Shown here piece after piece: positions 61,601-63,004 of a DNA stretch of 63,004 nt. A model generated the notes under the pieces. The model was not told the DNA's origin and searched no databases. It saw only the letters and a program-made list of their open reading frames with translations. This stretch comes from Chth-196 sp044376515 (GTDB lineage Bacteria > Verrucomicrobiota > Verrucomicrobiia > Chthoniobacterales > Chthoniobacteraceae): positions 1 to 63,004 of the forward strand of contig JBILKV010000003.1 of the NCBI GenBank assembly GCA_044376515.1, read 5' to 3'. Positions within the stretch are counted from its first letter, which is position 1, and each line of letters starts with the position of its first letter. Position numbers and translations under genes: made by a program.

Positions 61601-63004
61601 TTCTGACGGGATCCAATCTGTATACCGGCACCACTCGGGTGACCGGCGGCATTCTCCAGATCGGGACGGGTGGCACGAACGGTTCCATCAGGGCGAACAG
61701 CGCCTTGGTGGTCGGCGCGGGTGGAACGCTGGCCTTCAACCGCTCCGATGCCCTGTTGCAGGGAACCCACTTGAGCGCGCTCATTTCCGGCTCGGGCGGA
61801 GTGACACAAATGGGGCCAGGAACGCTCACCCTCACCGGTGCAAACAGCTATACGGGCGTGACAAGGGTAACCAACGGGATCCTCCAACTGGGCAGTGGCG
61901 GAACATTCGGCAGTCTGAGCGCTTTGGGCAGCATCAACCTCGCCGGTGGCACCTTCCGTTTCAACCGGAGCGACACCATCGTCCAGGGGAGTCATTTCGG
62001 CACGCCCATCAGCGGCGCCGGTGCCGTGGAGCAGGCGGGCAGCGGCACGGTGGTCTTCACCGGGTCGAACACTTACACCGGCGGAACCACCATCCGTCAG
62101 GGCACCCTGCAGATCGGGAATGGCGGAAATACGGGACTTCTGAGTGTCTCTGGCTCTCTTTGGGTGGATTCGGGGGCAGTTCTCGCATTCAACCGTTCCA
62201 ACAAAATCACCCAGGGCAATGACTTTGGAGCGGTTATTTCCGGCTCGGGAAGCCTCCGCCAGATTGGCACCGGACTGACGGCACTCGCCGGCAGCAACAC
62301 CTATACGGGCGCGACCTTGATCCAGAGCGGCACGCTCCAGATTGGCAACGGAGGTTCCACCGGCAGCCTGAATCCGAACAGCTCCATCACCGTCCTCTCT
62401 GGCGCAACCCTCGCCTTCAACCGATCCAACACACTCACTCAGGGTGGAGAGTTCAGTTCCCTAATTTCTGGTTCCGGCGGTCTACTGCAGGCCGGGTCGG
62501 GTTTAACCATCCTGACCGGCAGCAATCTGTACACCGGCACCACCCACGTGGTTGCCGGGACCCTCCAAGTGGGAACCGGCGGCGTTACGGGCGCCATCAG
62601 TGCGAGCAGCGCCCTCGTTGTCGGTGAGGGTGGAACGCTGGCCTTCAACCGATCGAGCCACCTGTTTCAGGGAACTGACTTCAACTCGCTCATCTCCGGT
62701 TCGGGCGGAGTGAGGCAAATGGGTCCGGGAACCCTGACCTTCACCGGCGCCAACACTTACACGGGACCCACGACCCTAAGTAACGGCATTCTACAACTCG
62801 GCACCGGCGGGACGACTGGAAGCCTGAGCGGAGCGGGGAGTATCGCCCTGGTGGGAGGCACGCTCCGGTTTAATCGGAGCGACACCATCGTGCAGGGAAC
62901 CCACTTTGGGACGCCAATCAGCGGAGCGGGCGGGGTGGTCCAGGCGGGGAGCGGCACGGTGGTCTTCACGGGCGCCAATACCTACACGGGAGGAACGACC
63001 ATCA
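52603..63004 (+). CDS. Giant secreted autotransporter-type beta-strand-repeat protein (3' end beyond window)
   Basis: A reading frame with no stop for at least 3,467 codons, open at the right edge. A long N-terminal region (residues 1-42, Arg/Pro/Gly-rich) precedes a hydrophobic stretch at 43-59 (GAVVLSLLLFCVLALGV) and a probable signal-peptidase site after GHGA. After about 140 residues of non-repetitive beta-rich sequence, about 43 copies of a roughly 76-residue unit follow. Each holds the autotransporter-associated beta-strand (PATR) motif, for example LTKLGSGTLVLNGSNTYSG then TLQIGSGG, and the linking pattern TLAFNRSDTVTQGVDF. Such repeats form a long beta-solenoid passenger on the cell surface; the C-terminal barrel or sorting signal, if any, lies outside the window. 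Residues are mostly Gly, Ser, Thr, Asn, Leu and Val; no cysteine occurs in the repeats that I read. Start could also be ATG 52510. Confidence 0.88.
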   Translation, partial: MRNRSHRCIAPADAPTPGGVQGVGSSSRRAKAPETGTPPGNAGAVVLSLLLFCVLALGVRVGHGAPITKSNTGTDLTSGTAWVGNAAPTGGDLAIFSGTYALGGTLTLGTGTSGTVAWGGIRVTTLPQPLYILSNGSLLSLGSLGIDMSAALTIGTLATNVLLNAAQSWVVQAARTLHVSGAISGGTASTLSIGGGGLVVLSGTNSYAGGTNVTAGTLQIGSGGTTGRLSTAGSLSIGSGATLAFNRLDQVTQGVDFRSVISGSGNLTKLGSGTLVLNGSNTYSGTTSVNAGILQLGSGGTLGSLNSMGSISVGSGASIAFNRSDTLIQGAHFGSVIAGAGALIKLGAGTLVLSGFNTYSGATNIAAGTLQIGSGGTTGSIGTAGALTIGSGATLSFNRLNTVTQGVDFGSVISGSGGLTKLGSGNLVLNGVNTFSGTTAVNAGTLQLGSGGTLGSLHSAGVISVGSGASMAFNRSDTVTQGVDFGPSISGLGGLMKLGTGTLVLSGSNTYSGTTNIAAGTLQLGAGATTGQLSASSSLVVAAGATLAFNRSGTLTQGVDFGSQISGGGRLLQNGPGVLVLAGSNASFTGMTTLNAGTIRLAGSSMREMGSGSLLLNAGSVDFGAYSAYTLSSLSGAGGLALNSGSFVLTIGSLATNYSSDYSGAITGNGRLQKEGSGLLTLSGNNTYTGVTSVANGVLQLGSGGISGTMYAAGTINLAGGTLRFNRIDTITQGAQFGTTISGSGALVQAGIGTVVLTGTNTYSGATVVSSGSLQLGNGGTLGSLNPTSTLSVGAGARLVFNRQGTLSQGADFASGITGSGDLVQNGAGIVVLGDGNNMASFTLNSGTVSLSGASRTELGSGSLVVNGGSLNFNTYTAYTLSSLTGAGALTLNPGFTLTVGNSLNSSPLYSGSLWSSGSLTKAGTGTFTLGGASSYTGATRVAAGTLRIGSGSTTGALSSLSTLTVDSGATLAFSRSDTITQGLQFSNGISGTGSLMQSGGGTLVLNGGNSYSGLTTVASGILQLGSGGSSGTLNSTGSISIASGGVLRFNRGDAIVQGTHFGTSISGSGGVVQAGSGTVIFTGTNTYTGGTTISAGSLQIGTGGTLGSVSGSGLLRVNSTGATLVFNRTGTLTQGVDFGHVTGVGNVVQLSPGSLIFNANSGFGGTVWVLNGGVVQLGTGGGAGQGNFGGNATIALASAGAQLVFNRGANFTQGNDFGLISGSGGVVKAGGGSLALTGTNTYTGPTQVLTGVLRIGTGGTTGSINPLSTLSVGTGTSLQFNRVDTVTQGVDFNEVISGSGNVTQQSGTLVLTGANTYSGTTTVSGGILQLGSGGSSGSLNVSSSLVINLGATLRFNRSDVFQQGVGFAPVLSGAGEVVQAGSGTLILSGSNTYTGMTRVANGILQLGSGGTLGSLYASGGINLAGGTFRFNRSDTIAQGTHFGTTISGTGSLVQAGSGTVVLTGTNTYTGPTLVQAGTLQIGSNGLAGSLSSASNIDVSTGASLRLLRSGTLTQGTDLGPVISGSGGLTQAGSGTTILTGTNTYTGPTLITAGTLQIGNNGTGGSLSGLGSLSVGAGAFLSFRRTNTATAGVDFNRVISGAGGLLQVGSGTVVLNGSNTYSGLTTVSAGILQLGSGGTTGSLNQAGTILVNAGGSLFFNRSDTVTQGNHFGTAISGSGDVVQAGSGVLVINGTNAFLGSMRVLAGTIRFAGNGSTELSSGTLVISGGAVDFGTYSNYAVGSLLGTGSLVLNGGMVFTVGSTLATTTTFDGSMTGPGSLNKTGTSTFVLSAAQYYSGTTNVSSGTLQLGVGSLTGSLNPSSLLSVGSGATLAFNRSNTVTQGVDFAGSISGSGGISQLGSGTLVLNGSNFYAGPTMVANGILQLGSGGTSGRLSGAGSINLAGGTFRFNRSDTIVQGSHFGTPMSGAGAVEQAGSGTVVFTGSNTYTGGTTIRQGTLQLGTGGTSGSTSATGGIVIDGPGLLVFDRSDTIIQGTHFATVLSGSGAVVQRGTGTTVFTGANTYLGATTIQNGTLQLGNSGATGSLSPNSPLTVASGATLAFNRSNLLTQGTHFGLVISGSGGVTQMGSGTTVLTGSNLYTGTTFVTGGTLQIGTGGTTGSITSNSALMLGAGGTLAFNRSDSLSQGTHFNALISGSGGVTHMGPGTLTLLGANTFTGLTRVTNGILQLGIGGTIGSLSSAGSINLAGGTFRFNRSDTIVQGTHFGTAISGAGAVVQAGSGTVVFTGSNSYTGGTTISAGTIQLGTGGVTGAFSGVGTVQIDSGARLVFNRSDAIIQGIHFAAIAGSGSVTQAGSGTTVLAGLNTYSGATLVQAGTLQLGNGGGTGSINALSSITVASGATFAFNRSDAITQGTHFSSVIGGSGAVTKLGLGTAILTGTNTYTGATTVSAGTLQIGNGGATGSITVSSALSIGSGATLAFLRSGTTTQGVDFNPLISGGGGLTQSGSGVLVLVGSNTFSGPTRVAGGILQLGSGGTTGSLSNAGSISVASGGTFRFYRSDTITQGTQFGMLISGAGTLVQAGSGTVVLTGSNSLTGATTISAGTLQLGAGGAAGGLGSGGPVQVATGARLVFNRSSDLLQTLEIGMLISGSGVVIQAGSGRTILNGTNTYTGATFIQAGTLQLGNAGVSGSMNPASAVSVASGATFAFNRSNPLTQGTDFAPVISGSGAVTNSGTGTTILTGTNTYTGATTVGAGMLQLGTGGVTGSISPNSALIVAAGGMLAFNRSDALSQGTHFNALISGSGGVTQMGPGTLTLLGANTYTGLTRVTNGILQLGSGGATGSLSASGSINIAGGTFRFNRSDIIVQGSHFGAPISGAGAVEQAGSGTVVFTGANTYTGGTTIRQGTLQLGTGGTSGTTGASGSIVIDGPGLLVFDRSDAIIQGTHFATVISGSGAVVQRGIGTTVFTGANTYQGATTIQNGTLQLGNSGTAGSLSPNSVLTVGSGATLAFNRTDLLTQGTHFGLVISGSGGVTQMGSGTTVLTGSNLYTGTTRVTGGILQIGTGGTNGSIRANSALVVGAGGTLAFNRSDALLQGTHLSALISGSGGVTQMGPGTLTLTGANSYTGVTRVTNGILQLGSGGTFGSLSALGSINLAGGTFRFNRSDTIVQGSHFGTPISGAGAVEQAGSGTVVFTGSNTYTGGTTIRQGTLQIGNGGNTGLLSVSGSLWVDSGAVLAFNRSNKITQGNDFGAVISGSGSLRQIGTGLTALAGSNTYTGATLIQSGTLQIGNGGSTGSLNPNSSITVLSGATLAFNRSNTLTQGGEFSSLISGSGGLLQAGSGLTILTGSNLYTGTTHVVAGTLQVGTGGVTGAISASSALVVGEGGTLAFNRSSHLFQGTDFNSLISGSGGVRQMGPGTLTFTGANTYTGPTTLSNGILQLGTGGTTGSLSGAGSIALVGGTLRFNRSDTIVQGTHFGTPISGAGGVVQAGSGTVVFTGANTYTGGTTI
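53190..63004 (+). repeat. Coding tandem repeat array, about 43 units of roughly 228 bp
   Basis: Counting the N-(T/S)-(Y/F)-(T/S)-G turn gives 43 units, the first at about 53209 and the last at about 62971, most spaced 225-229 bases. Three intervals are longer (about 290-300 bases): near 54350-54650, 55106-55395 and 57678-57975. In these a variant module occurs, marked by VDFGAYSAYTLSSLSG, LNFNTYTAYTLSSLTG and VDFGTYSNYAVGSLLG. Units are diverged at their ends, but the turn and GTLQIG core are conserved. Confidence 0.85.
58200..63004 (+). repeat. Higher-order 909-bp repeat (four beta units per period)
   Basis: The unit beginning VTNGILQLGSGG and continuing INLAGGTFRFNRSDTIVQG recurs at about 58200, 59110, 60015, 60927, 61836 and 62745, spaced close to 909 bases (303 codons). 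The segment starting GCCGGTGCCGTGG is at 58381, 61108 and 62017, exactly 2,727 (3 x 909) and 909 bases apart, with long near-identical runs after it. This is the signature of recent in-frame segmental duplication within the gene. Confidence 0.85.

Noticed and set aside
53410..62978. Many minus-strand frames of 60-370 codons across the repeat array
   Set aside because: They are regularly repeated antisense images of the sense repeats and show no independent protein features.
53190..63004. CRISPR-like or non-coding satellite interpretation of the repeats
   Set aside because: Unit length is about 228 bp with no unique short spacers, and one continuous reading frame with conserved protein motifs explains the repetition.

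Overview
The window is a GC-rich bacterial chromosome segment with densely packed genes. It most resembles a Verrucomicrobiota (Opitutae-like) genome. The grounds are a full division and cell-wall (dcw) operon with a fused MurC-MurB, a very divergent FtsZ, a secreted sulfatase, a quinoprotein dehydrogenase, and a giant secreted protein built from autotransporter-associated beta-strand repeats. A Gram-negative envelope with meso-DAP peptidoglycan follows from the Mla, MacAB and TolC-type proteins and from the DNPR motif of MurE. The phylum is inferred; no rRNA gene is present.

Layout. (1) 1-2.4 kb: gene-poor left edge with one visibly AT-richer TPR/methyltransferase gene. (2) 2.4-12.4 kb, minus strand: an envelope-transport gene string. 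Read in transcription order it holds an amidase, metG, mlaE, mlaF, mlaD, a small cytochrome c, a TolC-like outer-membrane protein, a MacA-like adaptor, a MacB-like ATPase and a MacB-like permease. (3) 12.6-17.6 kb: a PQQ-type beta-propeller protein, a small P-loop kinase-like protein, a repeat-rich gene-free stretch and a secreted sulfatase. (4) 17.7-22.6 kb: molybdenum cofactor synthesis, with mobA and a MOSC gene diverging from moaA-moaD-moaE-moeA-moaC-mog. (5) 23.0-31.1 kb: a PQQ-dependent dehydrogenase with an inserted haem c domain, a 1078-residue secreted protein of unknown function, rlmN and two small unknown proteins. (6) 31.4-51.5 kb: five in-phase MraZ-type operator repeats, then mraZ-rsmH-ftsL-ftsI-murE-murF-mraY-murD-LysM gene-ftsW-murG-murCB-ddl-ftsQ-ftsA-ftsZ, nearly all overlapping or touching, followed by riboflavin synthase. 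(7) 52.6 kb to the right edge: one uninterrupted reading frame of more than 10.4 kb coding about 43 beta-strand repeat units.

How the genes work together. The dcw block supplies every cytoplasmic step from UDP-MurNAc-tripeptide assembly to lipid II, together with the core divisome (FtsL, FtsI, FtsQ, FtsW, FtsA, FtsZ). MraZ probably autoregulates it through the boxes upstream. The metG-linked operon combines an Mla-type lipid transporter with a tripartite MacAB-TolC-type exporter, so one transcript may serve traffic between inner and outer membrane. The Moco genes cover cyclization, dithiolene formation, adenylylation, Mo insertion and the MGD step.

Most noteworthy are the giant repeat protein, whose last 4.8 kb shows a nested 909-bp higher-order repeat; the FtsZ with a substituted catalytic T7 loop; the MraZ boxes; the long proline-rich tail on FtsQ; and the mixed Mla/cytochrome/MacAB operon. 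I found no CRISPR array, insertion sequence, prophage or tRNA/rRNA gene.
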